A DNA stretch of 64,000 bases. It comes from Bos javanicus (Eukaryota; Chordata; Mammalia; Artiodactyla; Bovidae). Below are positions 1 through 11,000 of this stretch, piece after piece (the stretch's first letter is position 1; each line of letters starts with the position of its first letter). The position numbers and the translations under genes are program-made. The notes under the pieces were generated by a model. The model did not search any database. It was given only the letters and a program-made list of their open reading frames with translations, and was not told the DNA's origin. Location: positions 45,123,724 to 45,187,723 of the forward strand of contig NC_083877.1 in the NCBI RefSeq assembly GCF_032452875.1, given 5' to 3'.

Positions 1-2159
1 TGACTTAGGGACCTAGGACACACAGTTGAAAACAGTCTAAAGACAGTCACCACCTCTAGCAAGGCCTTAAGACACTTCTGTCACCAAGAAATAGAAAGGT
101 CAGAACAACCTGTTCCCTCCTAACAAAGCCTAACACCTCAGCAGCAAGCCGTCATTTTCAAGAAACTCGTTGAAATAAAGAGAAAAGGGAGGCAACGTCG
201 TCAGACTGAGGGCCTCGGAAAGACCCTTACCACAACCAAAGGCTCAGGTTCCTCTTCAATGACACCCAATAGGAAATGGCTGGCTATTGTGGACCACGTA
301 TGTTGTGTACAACTGTCCTCTCACAATGACAATTGATTTCTAATCTCTTTTCAAAGAAAAGTTTTCTTTAAAGTCCTAAAGGGAAGCCTCATTTCTAGTC
401 CCTAGTTATTGTTTACCCAACTAACAGTACCCAAGTACCCAACTAGTAGTACTATTTGGGCATTTCTATGAGGTAAATACAAGGATAGGGTTTCTTCTAG
501 CTTGTTCTCATCCTTCTCTCATTCATAACTCCCAAGATCTCAAATTTTTTTGTTACTCTGGCAAATTTCTCCCTAACACAAACACACATATGGATTTTCT
601 GCACAATGAGCAAGTCACATCCTTTCATGAGAATTAAAGATAAAAAGGAAAGTTATTTTGGTTCCCCCAGCTCTTGCCCAGATAGGCAAATTCTGTGGGG
701 TTTTTTGTTGAGCAATTATTCTGACCAGGAAGTCCCCATTAAAAAGGTGCTTGATCCGTGACTCCCTATCTTAACCCTGCTCAGGTTTTTAGTGGTATTC
801 CTAAACAAATAAACAAACATCTTTGTAGGAGTGTCCCATCTCTATAAAAAGGATTAAATTGGCTGGCTTGAACTAGCTTAGAGTCTTTTTCCTTAGAAGT
901 CTGACACAAATCTCAGGATTGAGTCTTCCAGCCACTATTTCTCCTCAACTTAGTACAGGCTAGCCAAAGAGGCAGGCACAACATGGCTGGCATTCCCTAT
1001 TCTTCTGAAAAATGTGTGCCAATGAGCTCTGCATTGTTCCTCACTCAAAAAGAAGAGCCTTTCTGTCTGGCCTCCTCCAATGGCAAGCCCCAGTCTGGAA
1101 AAGGAAGAAAATGGCACTGAGCATCCTAGGAGATGGAGCCTATCCAAAGCTCTCAGACAAGACTTGAACCTATGACCTTCACTGTGTACACAATAGGCGG
1201 GTGAGAGGGACCGGTTTATCTCTGCAGCAGCAGTTCTCAGCCCTGGGGTAGCTCTCCCGATAAAATGACACGACTATTGTGTGTGGCAGCAAAACAGTCA
1301 TCTCCTCACAACAGCCTAAACCAGCACTCCCTCCCCCAAGACAAAGCAGCAGGGGTGAAATTAACTCAAGGCTGCAGAGCAAAGCCTCACAGAGAAAAGA
1401 GAGGCCTGTGGGGGGACTGGGGACCCTCCTCAACCCCTGGGGCTCTGGACACATGGCTGGAAACAGACAGGCTTTCTCCCCCATCTTTCCCACTCTCATT
1501 TAGGTAGGAAGCTGTTTCTTTGAGAATTTAATCATCTGTGATTTGTTCAGAAATATTCCCCCTGAAGGGCTCTGATCTCGCCACCCTGTGTGAGCCTAAT
1601 TCCTAGAAGCTGAAATGACTGTTTGCTGCTGCCTGTTTCACAAACACACATTAATTGGTCAGATGTGTCTCCTCCTCCTCAACCCCAGAGGGAGGAAGGA
1701 GAATCTGAGCAAAGCACAGAGATGATCCAACCGTAATTACACATAAAGGGAAAAGAGGGCAGCACGGGTTTTCCAAACAGGACAGGGTCACAAACCCTCC
1801 CGGGGGCACTAGGACAGCAGTTAAGGCCAGGCCCAGGAATCCCTCCATCTTGAAGAAAGGGACAGGAGTAAATGTGACCTGAAGCCTGGAAGGAGCACAC
1901 ACCCACAGCCTACTTACTGCACACTCCCAGCCACCTTGCCCCCCCCACTCCTGGGCCACGCACACGTCCTGCTCCCAGCCCTTCGCCCTGAACCCCCCTA
2001 ACTCCCTCACTAGCTCCAGTCGCCCCGGGCCCCCTCAAGATACCCAGACTCGCCTCGGAAACTCTCTGGCCTGTCCCCACAACCTGGCCAGACCCTAATC
2101 CCCTCTCGAGCACCCCTATCCTCTGCCTGAACCAGCCCTGGCCACGCTTTGAACTTCAC
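1..2159. other. Non-coding sequence, putative ZNF609 intron 1
   Basis: Unique-looking sequence with no recognised exon, RNA gene or young repeat. Short open frames here have no family signature. Confidence 0.5.
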
Positions 2160-2418
2160 CCTGCGCCCCTCGACGCCCCCTCCCCCAACCAGGCAATGAC
2201 CCCCTCCCCCCCGGCCCTACACACCTTCTCCTCCCTCCTCCCCGGCCCCCCAACCCCCACTTCCTCCGTCAGGCGCCGCTATCCCCGGCCCCCTGAGCGC
2301 CGCCGCCTCTCTCCTCCCCCAGCCCCGGCTCCACACAAAGCTCCGGACTCACCGCGCGGCCGGTCCCGGGAGCCGCCACCTCCGCCCGCCTGGGCCCCGG
2401 GCCGTAGAGCCGCTGCTG

Positions 2419-2439
2419 CTACGGGGCCCAGGCCGCCAT
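2419..2439 (-). other. Candidate 6-codon upstream ORF in ZNF609 exon 1
   Basis: ATG at 2439 encodes MAAWAP and then TAG at 2421-2419, 66 bases before the exon 1 donor. The context GGATGG is moderate. If it is within the mature 5' UTR it could reduce translation of the main frame. An in-frame open stretch extends upstream, but without expression data this is only a candidate. Confidence 0.3.
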
Positions 2440-2558
2440 CCGTTCCCGCGGCCCCTCCCCCCCTCCCCACCCCGCCTCGGCTCCGGCTCTCCGCCCCCTC
2501 CTCGCGCCGCTCCGCCCCGCCCGCCGGTGCCGCTGTGTCCCGGGCCGCGGGTCCCTCA

Positions 2559-2591
2559 GCCGCCGCCACCGCCGCCGCCGCCGCCGCCGCG
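2559..2591. repeat. GCC/GGC trinucleotide tract
   Basis: About eleven GCC units with one interruption (CAC) lie in the CpG island. On the minus strand they read as (GGC)n in the putative 5' UTR, the class of repeat that can be length-polymorphic. Confidence 0.9.
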
Positions 2592-2745
2592 ATCCGGGAC
2601 AACCAGGGCCGCCCAGAAGACCCGGACACTGGACTACCGGGCCCTCGGATCCGGATCCTTGTGCTGTCTGGAGCCGTAGAGCGCAGAGGAAACCCGGAAC
2701 CTGGATGGAGGAGCCAAATCCTGGGTCTCGGAACGCGCGGTCACA

Positions 2746-2797
2746 CGGAGCCCGGATTAGAGACTCGGAGCCCGGATTAGAGACTCGGAGCTCTGGG
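2746..2797. repeat. 20-bp direct tandem repeat, 2 exact copies plus a partial third
   Basis: Two identical 20-bp units (2746-2765 and 2766-2785) begin CGGAGCCCGG. They are followed by the first bases of a third unit. They sit at the edge of the CpG island. Confidence 0.9.
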
Positions 2798-2799
2798 AA

Positions 2800-3478
2800 T
2801 GCTGGAAAACCCGGCAAGTCGGTTAAAACAGAGATAAACTCGAAGAAGCCTGGATTGGAGAGCTCAAACCTAACGCTCTATCCTCGTGGAAAGAACTCTC
2901 GCTGGACCAGACTTCCTCGCAGAGGTCTCTGGGGAAGTATCGTACCTTAAATACGGAAGACACCAGTTCTGTAGGTGTCCAACCATGGGAAGAGCAAAGG
3001 GTCTGTCTGAACGTGAACATCACAAAGAACCAGCAAAGCTAATCGTGGTTTCATCCACTTTATCACTTGGTTCAGGAAAGTAGCAACCCCTAATATTTTA
3101 TCCTTTGTTCTCCAATTTCTTATTTAGGATTACCACTAGTTTTCCTCTCCAAAGCACCCATTTCTAATCCAATATCACCTTTCACCTTGCCACCCCGTAT
3201 CTCTAAGTCCTACTTTGTCCTTTTCCAACACACCATTCTATTTCTAACGAGTTTAGCTTTTATCTTTTCTTATCTGCCATTCGTCTGATTGCCCAGCACA
3301 CGATCTAGTAGGCATTCAGCCCTTCTTTAAGTGAACCCTCCCACCTACCTCTCACTCAGGAACCTCATCATACTCTACACCACCTCTTCTCTAAAACGTC
3401 CACTCCCTTTCCTAGCGAGAAGAAATTTATCTTAATTCTCAAGTCTTAGTGTCCTTCCTGTGTCCTTGCCATCTTAGT
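2800..3478. other. Intergenic sequence upstream of ZNF609, nothing recognised
   Basis: Unique sequence between the CpG island and a CHR-type SINE. No coding or repeat signature was seen. Confidence 0.5.
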
Positions 3479-3493
3479 CAGCTCTGCAGTTTT

Positions 3494-3605
3494 GTTTGGT
3501 TGCAGTCTCCAGCACTTGGAATCTTACTTCCCTGACAAGGGATCAAATCCGTGTCCCCTGCGGTGGAAGCTTGGAAGTCCAAACCATTGGACCCCGGGGA
3601 AGTCC
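3494..3605 (-). mobile_element. CHR-type tRNA-Glu SINE with 15-bp target-site duplication
   Basis: The antisense tRNA-like head ends in a diverged form of the ACTTCCCTGG start motif. Exact flanking duplications of 15 bp (CAGCTCTGCAGTTTT) lie at 3479-3493 and 3606-3620. Confidence 0.9.
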
Positions 3606-3755
3606 CAGCTCTGCAGTTTTTATCTTTCCTTTCGCTTACCCTGAGGCATCCTTCAACAGTACCACTCAAGATAGCATGTGATTTGAGGATAAAGGCAGAT
3701 CATAAAACCCCTTTGCTCTCCATTTCCACATATGCATGCAAAAAGTGTGTGCGTG

Positions 3756-4173
3756 TGTGTGTCAGGGGGTAATAGCTCAAGATGAACACTAAGCTGCTCT
3801 GGCCTAGGAAAAATAATCTCCCCCTGATCCACCCATATTCAGCGTTCTAGGACAGTACAAGAACAAAACTGACCCCAGGTGATGATGTTACAAGTGACGA
3901 TTCAGCTACTTGCAGGTAGACAAAGAGAAGGGTTAGATTTGAGACAGGTATGACTTAAGAGTTAACACTAAAGTGGCATCTCCTACTAAAGAGCATGCCT
4001 CTACCATGGGAAAACACTGAATTGCAAAAATGGGGAACAAAGAAAAGCAAACATTCCTACAGTGAATTTTTAGAGAAATTTCTCAAGCTTAGAAGTACCA
4101 TTAAAAATTTTCAAGCAATTGAGGTCCTATACAGTAAAAGAATCTTAAGTTTTGACTCCTTATTCCTCTAGAC
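3756..4173. other. Intergenic unique sequence
   Basis: No gene or repeat recognised except a short GT-rich stretch near 3746-3762. Confidence 0.4.
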
Positions 4174-4496
4174 CAGGGTTTGGCAAAATGCGGCTCACAG
4201 GACAAATATGTCCCATAAATTAAGAATGGTTTTTACATTTTTGGATGGCTGAAAAATAACCAGAAGACTATTTTGTGATGTGAAAATTGTATTAATGTTA
4301 TTCAAATTTCAGTGTTCATAAATAAAGTTTTAGCGGCTCATAAGCCATGCTCATTCACCCATGTATTATCTATGGATTCATTTCACTTGCACTACAATAG
4401 CAAAGTTGAATAGTTGTAACAAGGACCGTATAACCTGAGAAGCCTAAAATACTTGCGTCTGGCTCTTTATAATAAGAGAAAGTGTGCTGACCCCTA
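4174..4496 (+). mobile_element. Ancient non-autonomous hAT (Charlie/MER1-group) DNA transposon
   Basis: The ends are diverged inverted repeats: CAGGGTTTGGCAAAA at the left and GTGTGCTGACCCCTA at the right. The internal sequence matches the remembered 'taaagttttattggaacacagcc' class only loosely. It is too degraded for a subfamily name. Confidence 0.65.
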
Positions 4497-4505
4497 CTCC
4501 AAACA

Positions 4506-4690
4506 AGGACTGTCTGATAGAACTTTGGGCAATGATGGAATTATTCTATACTTGTGCTGCCCAATTCAGAAGTCATTAGCTACATGTAGCTATGTGAACA
4601 CTTGAAATATGGTACTGTGACTGAAGAACTGAATTCTTAATTTCACTTAAATAATCACATGTAGCTACTATATTAGGCAGTACAGCTCTA
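4506..4690 (+). mobile_element. MER5A-like hAT DNA transposon remnant
   Basis: It carries the remembered MER5A order: TCTGATAGAACTTT near the start, internal CACATGTAGCTA motifs in both orientations, CACTTGAAATATGG, and a GGCAGTACAG end. Confidence 0.8.
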
Positions 4691-4699
4691 GACGCTTCT

Positions 4700-7600
4700 C
4701 AGATCTTCCGTATTGACATTTTTTACCCCCTGATCCAACATCTCACTCCCTTCCTGTGACACATCTACACCTTCTCAGTCACCATCTCCACCTCACCTTA
4801 TCTACCAGACTCTGAGTCAAGGTACGGTATTTACTAGGTTTTTGTTCTAGACTCTACATTGTCACAACAGAAATCTGATCAGTCTATGAAGTTTCACCCC
4901 ATGAATTAATCCACATTATGTGTACAAACATGAATGGACACACATTTACACAAGTTTCTTCGTGTGAGAGGGTGGCACTGTGGCCATGTTCTTTCTTCTC
5001 TGCCTGAGAGAAGTAGAAAGCCCTCCGCATGCTAGATCCCTTGATGCTGCTGGAGCCTGTGATATGGATCACCTCCCTCCAAACACATTCACAGAAGCTG
5101 ACAACAGCAGATGTGCACTTGCTATTTGAATCTCAAGGGAAAAAAAAAAAAACAACCTTCACCACAGGACTTTCTTTCCTCCCCCCAGGCCTAATAAACT
5201 GAAGTTAGCTGATTTCTCTAGTTTAATAGATGCTTGCTTTTTTACTGGCCTTTTCTAACTGGGCAAGAGAACAACCCCAATACTGTCTCAGTCTTGGCTA
5301 GGAGCTCTAGCAAAGGCATTAAAACACACACACACACAAATTTAGCAAATGAAATGAAATCCACATAAACGGGCTTTAGTAGAGACAGTAGTTAAAACGG
5401 AAAGAGATTAGGGGCTATAACTCATAAAAAGCCATAACTTTATAATTATTTATAAAAGCAATCTTTAAAGTCTGAAATTTTTACACCTACTCCCTAAGGA
5501 AAAAAAGGGTTTCTGTAAACTTCCGGCTTTAAAAAAAAAAAAAGGAGGGAGGACACCTAGTTTTCTTTCTCTAGATTAGCTATAGCAAGTAAACCATCAT
5601 CCCACCCCCACCTCCCAGCCCCCACTCCATTCTAAACATCTGTCTGCATGGCCAAAGCCTTCTAAATCCTGACAGAGGAAAGTCTCCAGTTTTATATATA
5701 TCCTACTTTGAGCTTATATAATTGAGACTGTGTCCTGCCTAGAAAAACAAAAACAAAAAAGCTGAATCCTTTAGTAACTGTATAAACTGACAGCCATTGA
5801 ACCCAACCATCCAAAAGAGAGTAAGATCTTTAACCTGTACAAGAAAACCAGCTCAGAAATGTGGACCTTCCCTCAGGCCAAGGTGTTCCAGAGTAACAGG
5901 GTCAGTGCAAAGTGTTGTAAAGTACTGACAGGCTATTCCTGGGCGAGTTTGTACTCAGGCTGCTAAGAATTTCCACTAGACTTTAAATTATGCTATTCAT
6001 CACTGAGCAACTGAGGGCCATCTACCCCCAAGTCTCTCCCACACTTCCTCCCGGGTGTCTCCACAAATAAAAGAGAGACCTTATACCACCACCATGTGAA
6101 CTGAAGGGAGGCTTTCACAGGCTGACCGTGAAAAGGAGAAGTTTCCAAGTTACTCCGCCGTTTACTCCTGTGGCTCCAGCTGCGTATTCTGGATGCTGAG
6201 GTTGGGTTCTCAAACTTATGAAGTTCTTGTAAACTCTCTTATCACAGCACACAAAATGGTTGCATAACCTGAACTCTTGCATCTCCTGATGTTTTTCTTT
6301 AGGCATGCACCCACAATCTATCCAGGTGGAAAAAATCAATCCATACTCCTCTGTGCTCAGGCTGTCGTTCAAATAAAAAGGCATAAAGAAAAACTTTTTT
6401 TTTTGCTCCCTGGGCTCTTCACTTCCTGCTTTTCAATTTTATTTTGGTATTAAAACAAACAAACAAAAAACCAGACAATTCCAGCACAGAATTCAAGTTG
6501 TTACTGCTTAGTAAACTAGTAACTGCGTAGTGAACCTACTGTGGCTTCATTAATAGTACTAGGGTCTGTAGAAGGCCAGAGAGAGACTTTTTTCCCCCTA
6601 AAGAAGTGCCATTAGTGTCCTTTCCACTTTCTCTACACAAGTTGAACAGAAAAAAAAAAAAGAATACAGCATGTCTGCATCACCAGAACAAGAATCTGGT
6701 GGGTTTTCCCTGGGAATCCAGGGTGATCAGTCCACCACAAAACCAATGCCCAGAGCCATGCAACAAGCAGGGTTCACAGTTGAGTGAACATCAATACATA
6801 AGTGGAGGAATTTCAATGCAAATAAACGCTGAATATGAAGGATTAAAGAAAGGGGAAATTAATCTTTTTCATAACACAGGGCACTTTTTTTTTTCTCTCC
6901 CTTGTGCTCTCTTTTTTAAGTCATGCACACAACTGCTGGAGGGAATCCAACTTCCCCAGTGTGGTAGTGCTCCTTTATAAAAAGCAGAACATACACACTG
7001 AAGACCATGAATTTCCTGATGCCAGCAACTGAGATTCTGACAGCTCTTCTGAACAGCCTCAGAAAAAAAAGTACTTCACTAAGTGGGACCAGAATGACTA
7101 GTAAAAAGTCTCATTTCAAACCAACCTATTTTTTCAAAACTCATAGCTTCCTGGGGTATGGATGCCTTAAAGGGCTTGGTTTCAGCATTTTGGGGTTATC
7201 TAGATGCATTTATTGAATGGATTTTATTTTTGTTTGTTTCTAACTGCTCCAGCCAAATGATACTCTTGCAATACCAACAAAATAAACAGCGCCATTTCAT
7301 GCTGCTTTACCAGGTGCCTCCATCTCGTCCCAGCCTGATCCTCTCATGTCCGAATGTCTCAAACCAAAGAACAAAGTGGCAGCACCTCTTCAGGTTACAC
7401 CCCCACCCCAGCCCCGCCTGCCCCCCAAAAATCTGCCAACGAAGTACTCAGTTTTTGAACACTATTCATTTGAAGAGATGCTGGACTAGAGCAGCAAACC
7501 TGTTTAGTTTGGGGACTTTTTGTTCCCATCACTTGTTTGTATTAAACATAGAATTCCTCAAACATCCTAACACTCCACCAAGTTATCACTTTGGGGGAAA

Positions 7601-7987
7601 AAAACACTTTAAAATTCAAGTGGTCCCTTAAAATATTGTTAACCTAGGTTAAGAATTTCCCTAATTAAAATAAATCCAAGCCTCAGAGAGGAAATTTCCA
7701 ACTTGGTCCACTTTCTTCTGTATCATTCTAAGAAAAATGTCAAAGATTGAGAATTTTTAAAATAAGTTTTTATAAGTAATGTATCCAAAGATTTTTGACC
7801 CACTACATACAGTAAGAATCTCGTTAAGAAAAATATACAGATTTTGATAAGAGTTTAAATTCTGAGAGGAAGTTTAACGCCTGATGCCAAGTCCTTAGAT
7901 TGCTACTGCTTCAATTTCAAAAGACCAGTGGACAGAAATTTTAGTACACAGAACTCCACTATGCTGTAGAGTTCCTTTTTTCCTGGG
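4700..7987. other. TRIP4 3' flank / TRIP4-ZNF609 intergenic region
   Basis: Mostly unique sequence with poly-A/T runs and a short CA repeat (about 5316-5338). It must contain the TRIP4 3' UTR immediately left of 7988. No canonical AATAAA was found on the minus strand between 7987 and about 7230. Candidates occur only at about 7228-7223 and 7214-7209, or inside the coding exon at 8003-7998. Confidence 0.5.
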
Positions 7988-8055
7988 TCAGCCAGCTTTA
8001 TTCTGCTTCATTAACCCCTTCTTTGCTCCTTGATGGATTTTGGAATCCAGTTTCC
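7988..8055 (-). CDS. TRIP4: TRIP4 exon 13, residues 558-579 and stop
   Basis: The acceptor TTACAG ends at 8056. The exon encodes the basic C-terminal tail WKLDSKIHQGAKKGLMKQ, then N-K-A-G and TGA at 7990-7988. The length, phase and basic composition fit the family end. The exon is too short for a simple ORF scan and was located by matching the expected C-terminus. Confidence 0.95.
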
Positions 8056-11000
8056 CTGTAAGGGAGAAAAAGAAGCCTCGTTATTTATTTTTTATATTTG
8101 CAATGCAAATCTTTCATGGCCTCTCAGGTCTTCTGGTTACTGTGTTCCTGTCACATTCAATTATCTTGCTCCAGGACTCAGACACTTTCAAACTTCAGAG
8201 TTTCATTCTGTAAGAATGAGGAAGCAGTGGGAACACTGTCCAGGGACACACAAGCGTCTGCACACCAACACAATGAGCATTCACAGCAAGAATTGAAGGA
8301 GTTAGTATTTCTAATTCTGTAGTTACTAGGGGGGGAAAAAAACACACGTTTTCCGGAGTGTCTGATACTAAGGCAAGTTTTTAAAGAATACAAACATAAT
8401 GATAAAGGAAGACATTTCACACAGTGGGAAACTCATTCCTCTGACCTGTTAACTGGCTGAGCATAATGCATGAATCTCCCTCACAGTGAGAAAAGCAATT
8501 CAATTCACTCCTTTGCTGCCTCAGACTTAATAGGGGGAGTGACTTGAAACAGTGAGGTAGAATCCACATGAATGCTTTTCTGACAAAGGGGCCCTATCAC
8601 CAGCTAAGAAGGGCAAAGGTCATGGGCTGTATGACTCCTCTAAGTGTTAAAGTTAGAAAACAAGCAACATTCCTGTCCCAGGTGACCCTAATGAGAGGTA
8701 TTCCACAGATGTGGTCTCCGACCTCTGACTTCTCAGATCTACCAGGATAAAGGTCAGTTCAGTGGTAGCCGCCTTAAGAAATATCCATCTCAGGAAGAAC
8801 TTAACAGAGTTCCTGTCTGTCTGGCCTGAGAACAGAGCTGGCAGGTGACTTTCTCCCACAAAAAGTCTTATTTAACTCAATAGAGATGCTGATGCTGGAA
8901 AGAGAAATAGTTCAGTTCAGCCTTGGCAGTAAACAAACAAGCAAACACCAAAACAAAAGCAGCTGGGTGTACTACAGCCCTATGCCCACAACCCCGGCCC
9001 CTTGCACTCTATCCTTTTCATTTGCCGCAGTAATCAGGTGCAAGAGAGCAAGCACTGGACAAGAAGTCAAGGGACCCAGGTTCCAGTCCTTCTTTGTCTG
9101 ATACAAACAAGTCATCTGATCTGTCTGGACTTCAGTATCCTCATTTGTCCAACCAAGATAAGAATTCATGTCCTGAATACTGCACAAAGAGAGTATGAAA
9201 AAAAAAAATTACTTCAATTTAACAAGTTTCCTCCCTGTTTTCTTAATTTTTCTCTTCTTCCTCATCTGTCCAGGGCTACACCTGCCTTTGGAATAACATT
9301 ACTTCCTTTTCTGGGCTTCCTTAGAAACCATCATTTAATGAGACCCTAAATGATGTCCACAACAATCACAATGATGCTGATTTTAATTTGGGCTTTAGAA
9401 ACATAAGAGTATTCCCAGGGACTTGGGAGTTCTTTCATCCCCCAGGCTGCCTTGCTGAAAATCCAAACATGTGCCAGCAATCTGGCAAAAAGCCCTGTTA
9501 TGAGGCAAATTTGCCTTTGTATCCCTAAGACTACCATAGTGACCGCCAAATGGTAGGTGCTCAATAAATGAATTAAAGAAAGCAGGCACTGCAAATTTCA
9601 GAACCTTTACTGTAAAGATTTGGGAACTACTAAGTAACCAAAAATAGCAGATATCAGATAAACATAAAAGAGTTCTCATTGTAAAGGTGGTGGTACCCAG
9701 AGGTACGAAGAAGTACTGCCTCTCACTGAACTTTTTAGAACAAGTTAGGACAGAATTTAGAATTCCATCTAGGACTCCAGACTTCTAGTTCTCTGCACTG
9801 AGTAAGTTAGAAGACGCAGGTCCCAGTTTTAGTTCTCAGACTACCTATCTGTATGACCTTGAGGAAGTCACCTAGTCACTCTTATCCTCAACTTTTTCAA
9901 TACTGTGAGGAAACTGGACTACACAGCACTGAAGGCCCTTTGCAGCTCTATGATACTTTGGCCTAAAAATGAAATGTAAATGGGAATACTTTGTTTCTGA
10001 GGCAATGTGATAAAAGTGAGAAAAGCAGGAAATCTAGAGGTAGAAAGACCTGAGCAAAATACAACTTCTGTAAACCTGTTCACTCAACTATAAAATGAAA
10101 GGAAGAAAAAATTTCTACTAACTTACAAAGTTGCTGAGAGGATTACAGCCAATACTAAGTGCTTTTCTGAATACGAAGCGCCATACCAAGTATTTTATAT
10201 ACACTAAATCATTTAATCAAAGCAATTGATTGAAATAAAATACATTCAAGTGCTTCATAAGTTCAGAGGTCTCTGAAAAATTAACAGTAGTTGTATTATT
10301 TATGCTAAGCCTTGGGAGTTGTGTTTCATAGTTATGATCTCAGTTGTACTTTTAATTTACCAAATTTACCAGCATCTCTAGGCAAGACTTTTAACTATTT
10401 ATTTCAGGCTCCTCTTATTAAAAAAAAGAGAGAGACATTACTTTCTTCACATTCTCAAGGCTTTCCTGTATAAGAATATCCCAAATATTGTTTTCATAAA
10501 ACTCCAGTCTGATTGTGAAAGCCCTCAAGTGAGAACAGCTCAGATAAGATCAACCCATTGGAGGAAAGCACTCAATGGTAGGCAAACTAATCTCTGGCTT
10601 CAATGATGATGTCATAAAATGGAAAACTGATAGGAGAAAAGAGATAGAAAGGAAGAAGGATTTCCAGGGCACTCCCATGGATTCAGAAGTGTTTCATCCC
10701 CTTTTCATCCCCTAGGCTAATCTAAGAAAACCATACATGTGCCAGCAATCTGTGAGCTCCTTACAACTAAAAACTTCTTTGCATTCCTAACATAGTGACT
10801 ACCAATAGTGGCAATCCTTAGGTCAGCTGGGCAATGAAGGCCAGGACCTGGGATTCCTTGCACGGAGAAGCAGTTATTGTGGATGCCCTCTGAACTCTGA
10901 GTTCTAGGTTAGCCTGTTTTTTTAAGATTTGGGATCTGGACAGTTAACTACAGTAATATACAGTATACTCTCTTAAAAGCAGAGTGATAATGCTTAGTTT

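Larger units (their letters stand above)
2353..2640 (-). other. ZNF609: Probable ZNF609 untranslated exon 1 (right limit approximate)
   Basis: The exon is read leftward and ends at 2353 with the strong donor GTGAGT (2352-2347). It is G/C-rich and contains a GGC-repeat tract and a very short upstream ORF. ZNF609 encodes a large zinc-finger protein linked to NIPBL and Integrator. Its coding exons would lie beyond the left edge. The transcription start is not determinable, so the right boundary is a guess. Confidence 0.6.
2160..2720 (-). promoter_or_regulatory. ZNF609: CpG island promoter, probably of ZNF609
   Basis: This block is extremely GC- and CpG-rich, with several GC boxes between about 2489 and 2525 and no TATA box. 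A minus-strand splice donor lies in it. The 5.4-kb spacing from the TRIP4 stop and the same transcriptional orientation match my recollection of human chromosome 15 (TRIP4 then ZNF609). The gene name therefore rests on synteny, not on coding sequence. Confidence 0.75.

Noticed and set aside
2196..2780. 194-residue plus-strand proline/alanine-rich open frame
   Set aside because: It is a by-product of the CpG island: low-complexity composition, no domain, and it overlaps the minus-strand exon and repeat tract.
6115..7631. Several open frames of 60-157 codons left of TRIP4
   Set aside because: No family motifs, atypical composition and no splice partners. They are probably chance frames in TRIP4 3' flank.
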